A DNA stretch of 25,745 bases. It comes from an uncultured Desulfobulbaceae bacterium (GTDB taxonomy: Bacteria > Desulfobacterota > Desulfobulbia > Desulfobulbales > Desulfobulbaceae). The translations under genes and the position numbers were made by a program. Where the stretch lies: assembly GCA_947260045.1 (NCBI GenBank), contig CAMYOP010000027.1, positions 1-25,745 on the forward strand. The letters run 5' to 3'. Positions 16,514-24,532 of this stretch are shown here, one piece after another. Numbering within the stretch: position 1 is the first letter of the stretch; each line of letters starts with the position of its first letter. The notes below the pieces were generated by a model that did no database searches, was not told the DNA's origin, and was given only the letters and a program-made list of their open reading frames with translations.

Positions 16514-18675
16514 GGCCTGGAAAATTCCATGGCAGTAATGTATTTTCCCAGTCCAAGGACGAGAATTTTATCCGTGGGATAGATTGTAATATCAGATCCT
16601 TCCACAAGTGATCCAGGGATATGTTCGGCATCAATGCAAGAGGCAGCCAGAGTTGCGGCAACAGCAGAGGCAGAACCAAACTGGCCAGTCAGCTGACGGT
16701 AGGGAATAACTGGAGCAAAGAGCTTGGTGAGTGCGATAAATTTTTTGAGCTGCGCCTCTCCAAGTTCTTGCATGGAAGCTGGTATTCCAGCCAGCACAAG
16801 GACGTAATTGTCCAGTTTTTTGGTTTTCTTGCCAAGACTGGTAATCAGTTCGGCCATGACATCTTCGCACTCACAGCTTTTGTAAAAGGGGAGGGAAAAA
16901 TAACATTTTGCATGCGCTCTGGATCTGTTCACATACAATCCCGCACCGCCGTCAGCCAGGCTTGACCCCCTTGCTATGGATGAATCAAGGAGCGAAGAAA
17001 ATGTTTCATGACCCTCATCTGCGCCCAGGATAAAGGCTGATTGCGTTGAATCATCAAGCATGAGCTCAGCTGCACAGACAGCCTGCTCAAAGGAGTAGTC
17101 TCCTCCGCTGCAGGTTATATTTGGCCCCGTTGCCCCGAACATGATTGCAACTTGACTGGCTGGGCCATTATGTACAGATCCTACAAAGTCGGTGGGGCTG
17201 GGGAAGCGTTCTTCTGATTCGTTGAGGCGGGTTAAAAAATCATGGGTTTCTGACAGGGCTCCCCAGCTGCTCCCCATAAACACTGCCTCTGGTTTTTGTT
17301 TTTCAAAGCCAGAGGCATCATGCGCACCCTGGGCAAGTGATAAGGTCATACGCGGCAGACGCTTGAGTCGGCGTATCAGCTTTTGAGGGAGATTTTCTGA
17401 TATTGTCTCTATTGCTGCCATTCCAGAGACAGCACCACCGCTTTTCATTCTGTTTAATGAACTGGCAGTGCTTCCTGCACCCGTCAGACATGAGTATCCA
17501 TGAATAGCAAGCCCTTCAGGTGCTTGGTGATAGACGTGAGAGCATTGTGTCTCTGCTGAACCAATCACCAAAGCACCATTATTTCCACCAAAACCAAAGG
17601 AGTTGGAAAGGACGATGCTGGAGGGCTGTGTTACTGGATCACGTAGCGGTGACAGGCCAAGATCGGCATCGATATTTTGCAATCCTGTATTGCCTGGAAC
17701 AAGGTCTTTAGAAACAGTAAGAGTGGAAACCACCGCCTCAATAGCGCCAGCGGCTGCCAGGCTATGGCCGAAGGCACCTTTGATGGAGGAAAGCAAAGGA
17801 GGATAGGCGAAAAGTTTGTGTATGGCTTTTGATTCAGCCAGATCGTTATCAGGCGTTCCTGTGCCGTGCAGGTTAATATAGTCAATATCTTTGGCTTCTA
17901 GTCCTGCATCCATTATGGCTTTCTGCATTGCCATGAAAGCACCCTGACCTTGGGGGTGGGGGGAAGCAGGGTGATAGGCATCACAAGTTATGCCTGCACC
18001 AAGAAGTTTGGCCACAACCTGTTTTGGTTTTTTTGTTGTGAGCAGGAGCATTCCAGCTCCTTCGGCAACAGCCATGCCTTGCCTGTTATAGTCCAGAGGC
18101 TTACAGCCGTTGCGATCAACAAGCTGGAGTGAGTGAAAACCAAAATAGGTCAGGCGGCTCAGTGAGTCAGCACCTCCGACCAGGACAGTTTGAGCCTGTC
18201 CGCATCTAAGCATTTTCAAGCCAATACCAATGGCGACAGCACCTGAGGAACAGGCTGTGGACACAACAAGGGCAGGGCCTGTAATGCGAAGTTCATCTGC
18301 AATTACATTTGCCACAGTGTTGAGGCCGTGGTGGCGATAGGGCTCTTTTTGATGTTCAGCCTTTCTCAGTAATTGTTCGGTAGTGAGTATGCCGCCTGTG
18401 GTGGTGCCAAGGACGATTGCATCTGGAGGGCTTGTACAGCCATCTGCAGCCTGTCTGGCCGCATGTAAAGCAAGACGATGTGTTCGTGGTAGATTTGACT
18501 CCTCAAGGGTTTTCACCTGGCCAACTGGCAAGGGAGCTCCCTGGAGAAGGGGGAACAGGTTTAAAGAGCTTATTGCGGTACGGTTTTCACGCAGTGCATT
18601 TTCTGTGTCTGCAAGTCCCGAACCAAGTGGGCTAATTATACCTACGCCACTGATATAGACAGTTTTGTTAGTCAA
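16510..18675 (-). CDS. Fused ketosynthase-chain length factor (KAS II-like KS + CLF)
   Basis: 721 residues made of two thiolase-fold units. Unit 1 (~5-375) is an active FabF/KS: C142 in VSTACSSGAV, H270 in HGTGTPDN, H304 in KGAFGHSLAAAG. Unit 2 (~385-715) resembles the Ketoacyl-synt_2 chain-length-factor family of aryl polyene clusters (FPSPTDFVGSVHNGPASQ and FGATGPN); the nucleophile position falls in ITCSGGDYSFEQ, where alignment puts Gly for Cys, and the HGTGT motif is absent, so this half should be non-catalytic. In aryl polyene and aromatic type II PKS systems KS and CLF are separate subunits forming a heterodimer; here one chain supplies both. It starts with TTG overlapping the ACP stop, and its stop overlaps the radical SAM start. 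Confidence 0.85.
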   Translation of the reverse strand: MTNKTVYISGVGIISPLGSGLADTENALRENRTAISSLNLFPLLQGAPLPVGQVKTLEESNLPRTHRLALHAARQAADGCTSPPDAIVLGTTTGGILTTEQLLRKAEHQKEPYRHHGLNTVANVIADELRITGPALVVSTACSSGAVAIGIGLKMLRCGQAQTVLVGGADSLSRLTYFGFHSLQLVDRNGCKPLDYNRQGMAVAEGAGMLLLTTKKPKQVVAKLLGAGITCDAYHPASPHPQGQGAFMAMQKAIMDAGLEAKDIDYINLHGTGTPDNDLAESKAIHKLFAYPPLLSSIKGAFGHSLAAAGAIEAVVSTLTVSKDLVPGNTGLQNIDADLGLSPLRDPVTQPSSIVLSNSFGFGGNNGALVIGSAETQCSHVYHQAPEGLAIHGYSCLTGAGSTASSLNRMKSGGAVSGMAAIETISENLPQKLIRRLKRLPRMTLSLAQGAHDASGFEKQKPEAVFMGSSWGALSETHDFLTRLNESEERFPSPTDFVGSVHNGPASQVAIMFGATGPNITCSGGDYSFEQAVCAAELMLDDSTQSAFILGADEGHETFSSLLDSSIARGSSLADGGAGLYVNRSRAHAKCYFSLPFYKSCECEDVMAELITSLGKKTKKLDNYVLVLAGIPASMQELGEAQLKKFIALTKLFAPVIPYRQLTGQFGSASAVAATLAASCIDAEHIPGSLVEGSDITIYPTDKILVLGLGKYITAMEFSRP

Positions 18676-18938
18676 GTAGATGTGTTGGTAGAATTTTCTC
18701 GTATGTAATCAGCAAGGTTTGCAAGGGAGGAAAAAACCTTTTGGCCGACTTCCTGATTGTTGATGACAATGCCATAATCTTTTTCGACCATGACCACCAT
18801 TTCCAAAACATCAATGGAGTCGATGCCGAGCTCACCTCCAACCAGTTGACCATTCTCATCAAAATTTTCCAGTCGTTCTTTTGGCAGGTTTAAAATATCA
18901 ACTAGTTTGTTTTTTAGCTCTTCTGTCAGTTCACTCAT
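18672..18938 (-). CDS. Acyl carrier protein
   Basis: 88 residues with the four-helix ACP pattern. GIDSIDVLEMVVMVE contains S41, the Ser that receives 4'-phosphopantetheine; acidic residues follow on helix II as needed for partner docking. It is the first gene of the minus-strand operon, overlaps the KS-CLF start by four bases, and stands opposite the dehydratase operon across a shared 210-base promoter region. It probably carries the growing polyunsaturated chain for the KS-CLF, dehydratase and ketoreductase encoded here. The ATG is AT-rich upstream with no clear ribosome site. No dedicated phosphopantetheinyl transferase is in the window. Confidence 0.93.
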   Translation of the reverse strand: MSELTEELKNKLVDILNLPKERLENFDENGQLVGGELGIDSIDVLEMVVMVEKDYGIVINNQEVGQKVFSSLANLADYIRENSTNTST

Positions 18939-19148
18939 AATATATTTATAATACAGATGGTTATGGTAATAAAATTGGTACCAGCAGGGTAAGGACTCTG
19001 CAAGAGTTTCTAAAATTGTACCAGATTGTAAATAATGCTATATAATATAATGCTTACGGGAATTTGTCATCTTGTTTGCTTGTGCTTTCCTTTGGTGCAT
19101 CCGTAATAGTCAGATATCAATATCAAAAATCAGTGTCGATAATAACTC
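18939..19148. promoter_or_regulatory. Divergent promoter region with paired operator-like repeats
   Basis: Separates the ACP operon (minus) from the dehydratase operon (plus). Two near-identical direct repeats, AAAATTGGTACCAG (18971-18984) and AAAATTGTACCAG (19012-19024), lie 41 bases apart, about four DNA turns. Between them is an inverted repeat ACTCT-GCA-AGAGT (18994-19006). For the plus strand, TTGTAC (19016-19021) and TATAAT (19041-19046) make a plausible promoter with a 19-base spacer; the second repeat overlaps its -35 element, so a bound regulator would act directly. The leader to the dehydratase ATG is ~95 bases. A minus-strand promoter is less clear: TATTAT at 18948-18953 would leave almost no leader. 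Confidence 0.5.
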
Positions 19149-19592
19149 ATGACCAAAGTACTCCTTTCCGATGTAACTCTGGAGGACCTTCTGCCCCATC
19201 GTGGCAATATGCTGCTTGTGGAAGAGGTGCTTGAAATTGACGTCACATATGCCCGCACTCACTGTCAGGTACGTAAAACGTGGCCCATGGCAGATATGAA
19301 CGGTGTTCCTAATTTGATTCTGGTGGAGCTTGCAGCTCAGAGTGCCGGGGTGTGTAATGGATGGGACAGAATTAAAACCAAAGGTATGGACTCGGAGCAA
19401 AAAGGCTGGCTGGTTGGCGTCAAAAAAGCTGATTTTTACATAGATTCCCTGCCATTTGGCGCTGAAATAATCAGCAAAGCTGAAAACACCTTTAATTTTG
19501 GCAACCTTCGAGAAGTGTCCTGTGAGCAGCACATGGACAAGAAAAAAATCAGTTCAATTACTCTGCAACTCTTCCAGGAAGAAGCGACATGA
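19149..19592 (+). CDS. Hotdog-fold 3-hydroxyacyl-ACP dehydratase (FabZ/aryl-polyene type)
   Basis: 147 residues. The LLPHRGNMLLVEEV segment near the N-terminus carries H17, the catalytic His of FabZ-like hotdog dehydratases; LILVELAAQSAG on the central helix carries E60 at the acidic position. These match the small dehydratases of aryl polyene clusters, which keep a double bond at each elongation round. With no enoyl reductase in the window, dehydration without reduction would give a conjugated polyene (inference). It heads the plus-strand operon; its stop overlaps the start of the ketoreductase by four bases. The ribosome site is weak. Confidence 0.85.
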   Translation: MTKVLLSDVTLEDLLPHRGNMLLVEEVLEIDVTYARTHCQVRKTWPMADMNGVPNLILVELAAQSAGVCNGWDRIKTKGMDSEQKGWLVGVKKADFYIDSLPFGAEIISKAENTFNFGNLREVSCEQHMDKKKISSITLQLFQEEAT

Positions 19593-20326
19593 CCATAGAA
19601 AAAGAGCAAGAAATAGCCATTATAACAGGCGGCAGTAAAGGTATCGGTAGAGCAATTTGTCTTGAATTAGCGCGTTGCGGAGCATATGTCGTTATAAATT
19701 ATATGGGCGATAAACAAGGCGCAGAAAAGACTCTGGCCCACGTTGAAGAGCTTGGCGGCCAAGGTGAGATTTATCAGTTTGATGTCAGGGATTGCAAGGC
19801 AGCGGAAAAAGTTGTCGAGGATGTTGCAGGTCGCCTGGGCGCTATTGATATACTTATCAATAATGCTGGTATCATCGCAGATGGTTTATTCATAATGATG
19901 CCGCCTGAAAACTGGCAGTCGGTCATTGATACCAGTCTCAACGGGTTTTACAATATGAGCAGGCCTGTGATTGAAAAAATGGTGCGCAAGCGTAAAGGTG
20001 CAATTGTTTCAATCTCTTCTGCCAGTTCGCTGGTGGCTAACCGTGGCCAGGCAAACTACTCCGCTGCCAAGGCAGGTTTAAATGCAGCCAGTAAAGCAGT
20101 GTCCTCTGAAGTTGCCAGGCTTGGTATACGGGTAAACGTTGTCGCGCCAGGTTTGATTGAGACAGATATGATTCAGGATGTTCCCAGGGATCACATAAAA
20201 AACATGATTCCCATGGCCCGTATCGGCAGGCCTGAAGAGGTTGCCCGTGTGGTTGGTTTTCTCTGCTCAGATGCGGCATCCTATATGACAGGACAAGTCA
20301 TTTCAGTCAACGGCGGGATGTTTTAA
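19589..20326 (+). CDS. 3-oxoacyl-ACP reductase, FabG-type short-chain dehydrogenase
   Basis: 245 residues, the standard FabG length. TGGSKGIG (13-20) binds the NADPH phosphates, NNAG (91-94) stabilises the core, and the catalytic set is S144, Y157 and K161 (YSAAK) with N118 behind. The C-terminus has the usual SDAASYMTGQVISVNGGMF. It reduces the 3-keto group made by the KS-CLF before dehydration. ATGA overlaps join it to the dehydratase and TAATG to the LolA-like gene, so the order KR, LolA-like, lipoprotein follows the aryl polyene pattern in part. The substrate specificity cannot be separated from primary fatty acid synthesis by sequence alone, but the position argues for a dedicated role. 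Confidence 0.92.
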   Translation: MTIEKEQEIAIITGGSKGIGRAICLELARCGAYVVINYMGDKQGAEKTLAHVEELGGQGEIYQFDVRDCKAAEKVVEDVAGRLGAIDILINNAGIIADGLFIMMPPENWQSVIDTSLNGFYNMSRPVIEKMVRKRKGAIVSISSASSLVANRGQANYSAAKAGLNAASKAVSSEVARLGIRVNVVAPGLIETDMIQDVPRDHIKNMIPMARIGRPEEVARVVGFLCSDAASYMTGQVISVNGGMF

Positions 20327-20919
20327 TGATACAGCTTATTTGGCTCATATCTCTAATTATTCTATTTTCTTCGCATGTTACTTTTGCAGGTCCAACAGAA
20401 GAGTCACACGTTGATTTGCATTCGATTCAGGCTGATTTTGTCCAGGAAAAGCACCTGAAAATTCTTGCCCGACCCATTGTCTCAACCGGTACTTTTACCT
20501 TTCAGGCTCCTCAGTCACTGCGCTGGGAGTATAAAAGTCCGATCCCTTCCATATTAATCATGCATGATGGTGGAGTGAAAAAATATATAGAGAAGGACGG
20601 ACAGTTTGTTGAAGATCGTGGAATGCAGGTAACTGCCATGCAGTTTGTCCTGGCTGAGATCAGTAATTGGCTTGATGGTCGTTTTTCAGATAATGATATG
20701 TTTTCTGTTTCTGGTCCTGATGACGGGATTGTTCTACTGAGCCCCAAAGAAAAGGCCCTGTCTGCTCTGATTAACAGGATTGAGCTCAAACTTGCTGATC
20801 AGCAAGGTTTGCTGGACAGCGTAAAAATTATTGAAGGACCTGATTCTTTCACCTTGATGACTTTTGGCAATAGGAGCATCAATAGGGAAATACCATCTTC
20901 TGAATTTACTGTTCAGTAA
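20326..20919 (+). CDS. LolA-like outer membrane lipoprotein carrier family protein
   Basis: 197 residues. A signal peptide of ~21 residues (hydrophobic IQLIWLISLIILF, then HVTFA) points to Sec export to the periplasm. The mature part has the LolA/LolB half-barrel pattern: SIQADFVQEKHLKIL and PIVSTGTFTFQAPQSLRWEY. LolA-like proteins carry acylated cargo across the periplasm, and aryl polyene clusters encode such a protein, thought to help deliver the lipid to the outer membrane. The start overlaps the FabG stop by one base. A weak hairpin GTAAAC-N9-GTTTAC spans its stop codon, before the 213-base gap to the GGDEF gene. Confidence 0.82.
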   Translation: MIQLIWLISLIILFSSHVTFAGPTEESHVDLHSIQADFVQEKHLKILARPIVSTGTFTFQAPQSLRWEYKSPIPSILIMHDGGVKKYIEKDGQFVEDRGMQVTAMQFVLAEISNWLDGRFSDNDMFSVSGPDDGIVLLSPKEKALSALINRIELKLADQQGLLDSVKIIEGPDSFTLMTFGNRSINREIPSSEFTVQ

Positions 20920-21132
20920 ACGTCAGGGCGGTTTACGTCTGCCTATTTTGTATGCTCTTGCTTCTTTTGAAACTGAAGACCAGCCATTAGCGACTCTAAA
21001 TCTGTAATGTAAACTGGAAAACTTTGCAGTGCAGGCAATAAACAGCTTGCAAAAGCCGGGTATCTGATTACAAGTTAAGCTGCAGTTAGTTAAGGAAAAA
21101 TCAGTGTCAACCTTGGCTTATTAGAGGTCTTC

Positions 21133-22452
21133 ATGAATAAAATGTCTCTATCACTCCATCGGGTTTTTGCAATGTATCTGGAAACGGTCATGGCAAAAGG
21201 AATCGAGGACGCTGAAAAGAACTTTCCCCATACTCCACAATTACACCCCAGGCAATCAGAGACAGATGAATTTTTTAATCAATATTCCCAGTTTTTAGAG
21301 TTTGTCCGGGAAACATATTTGTTTCAGCAGAAACTGGCACAAGGGGATTTATCAGCAAAGGTAAGTGAAAATAACAGGCTTGCTCTTCCTGCGAGAGAAC
21401 TGCAGGCTACTCTTCAACAATTAAACACACAGACAAAACGGATCGCCGATGGGGATCTGGAACAGCGGCTTAACTTTTTTGGTGATTTTTCTCAATCGCT
21501 CAATTCTCTCATTGAGACCTTGAAAGCCAAAGATGAGCTGGAACGAAAAATTTCCTATAATGAAAATAAACTCAAAATAATTACCTCCGCGCTTGGCGAT
21601 GGTATGCTTGTGGTCGATCAAGATGCTATCATCACTTTTTGCAACCCTGAGGCCTATAAGCTTCTTCAGGTGGATGAACAGGATATTCTGGGATCACCTT
21701 TTCACGAATTCGTCCATACCAAACAGGCAGACGGTTCCCAGCTTAAAGTCTCTGAAAAGTTTGTTCTCCAGACCTTGAATAATAAGGATACTTTCCGAAG
21801 TGATCAGGTCTCTTTCTCCAGAAAAGATGGAAAAGTCATACCTGTTTCTGTGACCTGTTCTCCAGTAATTCAAAATAGCAGTACGACTGGTGCTGTTATC
21901 TCGTTTCGTGATATTTCCGAGCGAAAAGAGTATGTTGAATCACTGGAATATATCAATAATGTCCTGAAAAAACAGGCCATGATAGATACGCTGACCGAGC
22001 TCTACAACAGGCAGTATTTTAATGATCGACTCAAGAAAGAAATTTCCTGTTCCAAACGGTACAAAACATCTGTCTCACTTATTATGTTTGATGTTGATCG
22101 CTTTAAAACCATTAACGATACCTTCGGCCACATGTCAGGTGATAAGGTCCTGATAGAAATGTCAAAACTTATTCGTACAAATGCAAGAGAAGCAGATGTT
22201 GTTGCCCGGTGGGGCGGAGAAGAGTTCGTTGTGCTTGTTCCTCAAAATGATAGGCAGGCTACAATTTTGTTTGCAGAAAAACTCCGTTCAAAGATCGCCT
22301 CACATTCGTTCTCCATTAATCAACAGGTTACCTGCAGCTTTGGGGTTACGCAGTATGGAGCCAATGAAAGTGGCGGTGACTTTATTAACAGGGCCGACCA
22401 GGCACTCTACGAAGCAAAAAAAGCAGGTAGAAACAAGGTGATCTGCAAGTAG
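21133..22452 (+). CDS. Soluble HAMP-like/PAS/GGDEF diguanylate cyclase inside the biosynthetic cluster
   Basis: 439 residues without a transmembrane segment. Residues ~60-130 hold two HAMP-like helical pieces (LAQGDLSAKV and RIADGDLEQRL), 145-265 a PAS domain (ALGDGMLVVDQDAIITFCNPEA, ending ISFRDISERKE), and 283-439 a GGDEF domain with GGEEF at 361-365 and the RxxD inhibitory site READ at 352-355. It should synthesise cyclic di-GMP in response to a small ligand or redox state sensed by PAS. It sits between the LolA-like and lipoprotein genes on the same strand, separated by 213 and 131 bases, so it may have its own promoter. A second-messenger enzyme here is unusual for a lipid cluster; it could be a late insertion or a true local regulator. 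Confidence 0.92.
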   Translation: MNKMSLSLHRVFAMYLETVMAKGIEDAEKNFPHTPQLHPRQSETDEFFNQYSQFLEFVRETYLFQQKLAQGDLSAKVSENNRLALPARELQATLQQLNTQTKRIADGDLEQRLNFFGDFSQSLNSLIETLKAKDELERKISYNENKLKIITSALGDGMLVVDQDAIITFCNPEAYKLLQVDEQDILGSPFHEFVHTKQADGSQLKVSEKFVLQTLNNKDTFRSDQVSFSRKDGKVIPVSVTCSPVIQNSSTTGAVISFRDISERKEYVESLEYINNVLKKQAMIDTLTELYNRQYFNDRLKKEISCSKRYKTSVSLIMFDVDRFKTINDTFGHMSGDKVLIEMSKLIRTNAREADVVARWGGEEFVVLVPQNDRQATILFAEKLRSKIASHSFSINQQVTCSFGVTQYGANESGGDFINRADQALYEAKKAGRNKVICK

Positions 22453-22583
22453 TTTCTTATTGGGACACACCTTGCTGGGAAACATGGTCCAGCTTATCCA
22501 TCGCGAATGTACAATAAGAGGCTTCTTGTCTCTATCATGGTATTTTGATATCGTAACGACTACTTCTTCCATTTTTTACTAAG

Positions 22584-23249
22584 ATGAAACATTTTTTCCC
22601 TACTCTGCTCATAATAAGTTTATTTTTCACTTCCTGTGCAGATAAAGAACAGCTGCGTTTGCCTTCCATTATGGAAAATAAAGATGGGCAGAAGACACCA
22701 GTCTGTAAGCAGGTCTTTCCCCTTGGCAACTGGCAGTTTGTCCATTCCATCGATTTTACCATGAGAGACGGTTCTGGCAGCACTGTTGTTGGAGTAACAA
22801 CGCTTTCTAAAAGCGGCATTAAATGTGCGTTGATCACTATTGAAGGACTCACTCTTTTTGCTGCACGTTCAAGTGATGAAAATAGTTTGCATATTGACCG
22901 TGCATTGTCTCCTTTTGATAATGAACAGTTTGCAGAAGGTCTGATGCGCGACATCCGACTTATTTTTCAGCCGCCCACTGGAAAAGAATCCCGTGGACTG
23001 GTATCGGAAAAATCTGCTGTGTGCCGTTATGAAAAAAATGACGGGAGGGTTCTTGACGTTTGGCCAGATGTGGATGACTGTTGGCAGATAAAAAGTTATA
23101 GTCCTGATTTGATCATGGAACGCTCCGTTATCGGGCAATCATGTAAGGAAAAAAACTCCAGCCTCATTCCAGAAGTCCTGGAGCTAAAAAACTTTGGCCA
23201 TGCTGGGTACACTCTCAAAATGACCTTAATTAGTGCTGATAGTTTCTAA
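22584..23249 (+). CDS. Putative lipoprotein, DUF3261-like (aryl polyene cluster type)
   Basis: 221 residues. The N-terminus MKHFFPTLLIISLFFTSCADK is a type II signal peptide; the lipobox ends in FTSC, with the lipid-bearing Cys at 18. The residue after Cys is Ala, not Asp, which would direct it to the outer membrane under the usual Lol rule. The mature part (GNWQFVHSIDFTMRDGSG, VGVTTLSKSGIKCALITIEG, DIRLIFQPP) recalls the small DUF3261 lipoproteins found next to LolA-like genes in aryl polyene clusters, though the match is by pattern only. TAATG overlap couples it to the next radical SAM gene. Confidence 0.65.
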   Translation: MKHFFPTLLIISLFFTSCADKEQLRLPSIMENKDGQKTPVCKQVFPLGNWQFVHSIDFTMRDGSGSTVVGVTTLSKSGIKCALITIEGLTLFAARSSDENSLHIDRALSPFDNEQFAEGLMRDIRLIFQPPTGKESRGLVSEKSAVCRYEKNDGRVLDVWPDVDDCWQIKSYSPDLIMERSVIGQSCKEKNSSLIPEVLELKNFGHAGYTLKMTLISADSF

Positions 23250-24532
23250 TGAAATTTAAACTGATATACCCCAAATGGGCCAAACTGGACAGGCAGACAG
23301 AGTTTCACCTACCGCCCCATGGCCCTGTAGTTTTTGCTGCAGCTCTTCCTGATTATGTTGGCATTGATTTTGTCGACGAAAATCTGGAAACAATTGATTT
23401 TGATGAAGATGTTGATTTTGTTGGTATCTCCATGATGCTTACAGTCCAGGTGAAAAGGGGCTGGGAGATTGCTGATATCTACCGCAAAAAAGGAATCAAG
23501 GTCATTTTTGGTGGTATTGCCACCATGCTCCATGCCGAAGAGACCATGGAACATGCAGACGCTGTTTTTCTTGGTGAGGCAGAAGGGCGGATGGAACAGG
23601 TTCTCTCCGATTTCAGGCAAGGGAATTTGCAGTCTCGTTATGATTTCATAAATGATAGACCTGATATTAATCTTGTTGGTCCGGCCCGTAGAGATATTCT
23701 CAATCGCAGGCTCTACAATCATAAGGGTGTGCAGATGGTTGATCTGGTGCACGCTTCCCGTGGCTGCCGTTTTAACTGTTATCCCTGTGCGGTATCGTAT
23801 CTTGGTGGAAGAGTTTTTCGCCCAAGGCCCATCGACAAGGTCGTGGAAGAGATTGTTGGAATCGACAATAACAGGTTGTTTCTGGTCGATAATTCTTTGG
23901 CGCAGGATACCACCTGGGAAATGGATCTGTTTCGGGAAATGATTCCCCTCAAGAAAAATTGGTGTTCCCATCCCATTGAAGACAAGGTGGAAGTGCTGGA
24001 TCTGGCAGCCAAGGCAGGAGCCTGGTATGTGTATCAGGCAGTTTTTGACACTTCCGATTATATTAAAGAGCGTATCAAGCGCTATCATGATCATGGGATT
24101 GGAGTAGAGGGAACCATCCTCCTTGGGCTTGACTCTCATACCGAGGACTCCATTAAGCGCCTGATCGATTTTTTGCTGGAAATTGAACTTGACCTAGCTG
24201 AATTTACAGTATTGACACCATTTCCACATACCAAAGCTTACGATGAACTCAGTAGAGACAAGCGCATTTTGACCCATGACTGGGATAAATATTCAGCGGA
24301 TCAGGTGGTGTATCAACCAAAGCATATGAGTCCCGATAAATTAAAGGATTTGCTCGATTACGCCTGGAACACTTTTTATGGTGATGAGCCGCAGTCAATA
24401 AAAATGGCTAAACTCTTTAAGCAGGTTGTCAAAAGAGAAATGGAAAATGATACCTTCATGCCACGGGATAGAAGCCTGAGTGAACAATCTTTTGGCAGGA
24501 CTGTAGACAATACAGATGAGCGCTCACTATAA
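23249..24532 (+). CDS. B12-binding-domain radical SAM protein (biosynthetic cluster, copy 3)
   Basis: 427 residues. The N-terminal ~130 form a cobalamin-domain-like Rossmann fold (FKLIYPKWAKLDRQTEFHLP, VGISMMLTVQVKRG, VIFGGIATMLHAEE); no DxHxxG seen. C173, C177 and C180 in CRFNCYPC bind the radical SAM cluster. GTILLGLDSHTEDS and LTPFPHTKAYDEL in the C-terminal half are typical of BchE-like enzymes. It differs clearly from copies 1 and 2, so the three probably act at different steps. It starts in the lipoprotein stop codon and overlaps the ligase start by 17 bases. Its ACP-pathway neighbours argue for a lipid or polyene substrate; a methylase, cyclase or desaturase role is possible. Confidence 0.88.
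   Translation: MKFKLIYPKWAKLDRQTEFHLPPHGPVVFAAALPDYVGIDFVDENLETIDFDEDVDFVGISMMLTVQVKRGWEIADIYRKKGIKVIFGGIATMLHAEETMEHADAVFLGEAEGRMEQVLSDFRQGNLQSRYDFINDRPDINLVGPARRDILNRRLYNHKGVQMVDLVHASRGCRFNCYPCAVSYLGGRVFRPRPIDKVVEEIVGIDNNRLFLVDNSLAQDTTWEMDLFREMIPLKKNWCSHPIEDKVEVLDLAAKAGAWYVYQAVFDTSDYIKERIKRYHDHGIGVEGTILLGLDSHTEDSIKRLIDFLLEIELDLAEFTVLTPFPHTKAYDELSRDKRILTHDWDKYSADQVVYQPKHMSPDKLKDLLDYAWNTFYGDEPQSIKMAKLFKQVVKREMENDTFMPRDRSLSEQSFGRTVDNTDERSL

Noticed and set aside
23309..24139. 276-codon minus-strand open frame
   Set aside because: Lies wholly antisense to the third radical SAM gene, which has the CX3CX2C motif and tight coupling to its neighbours.
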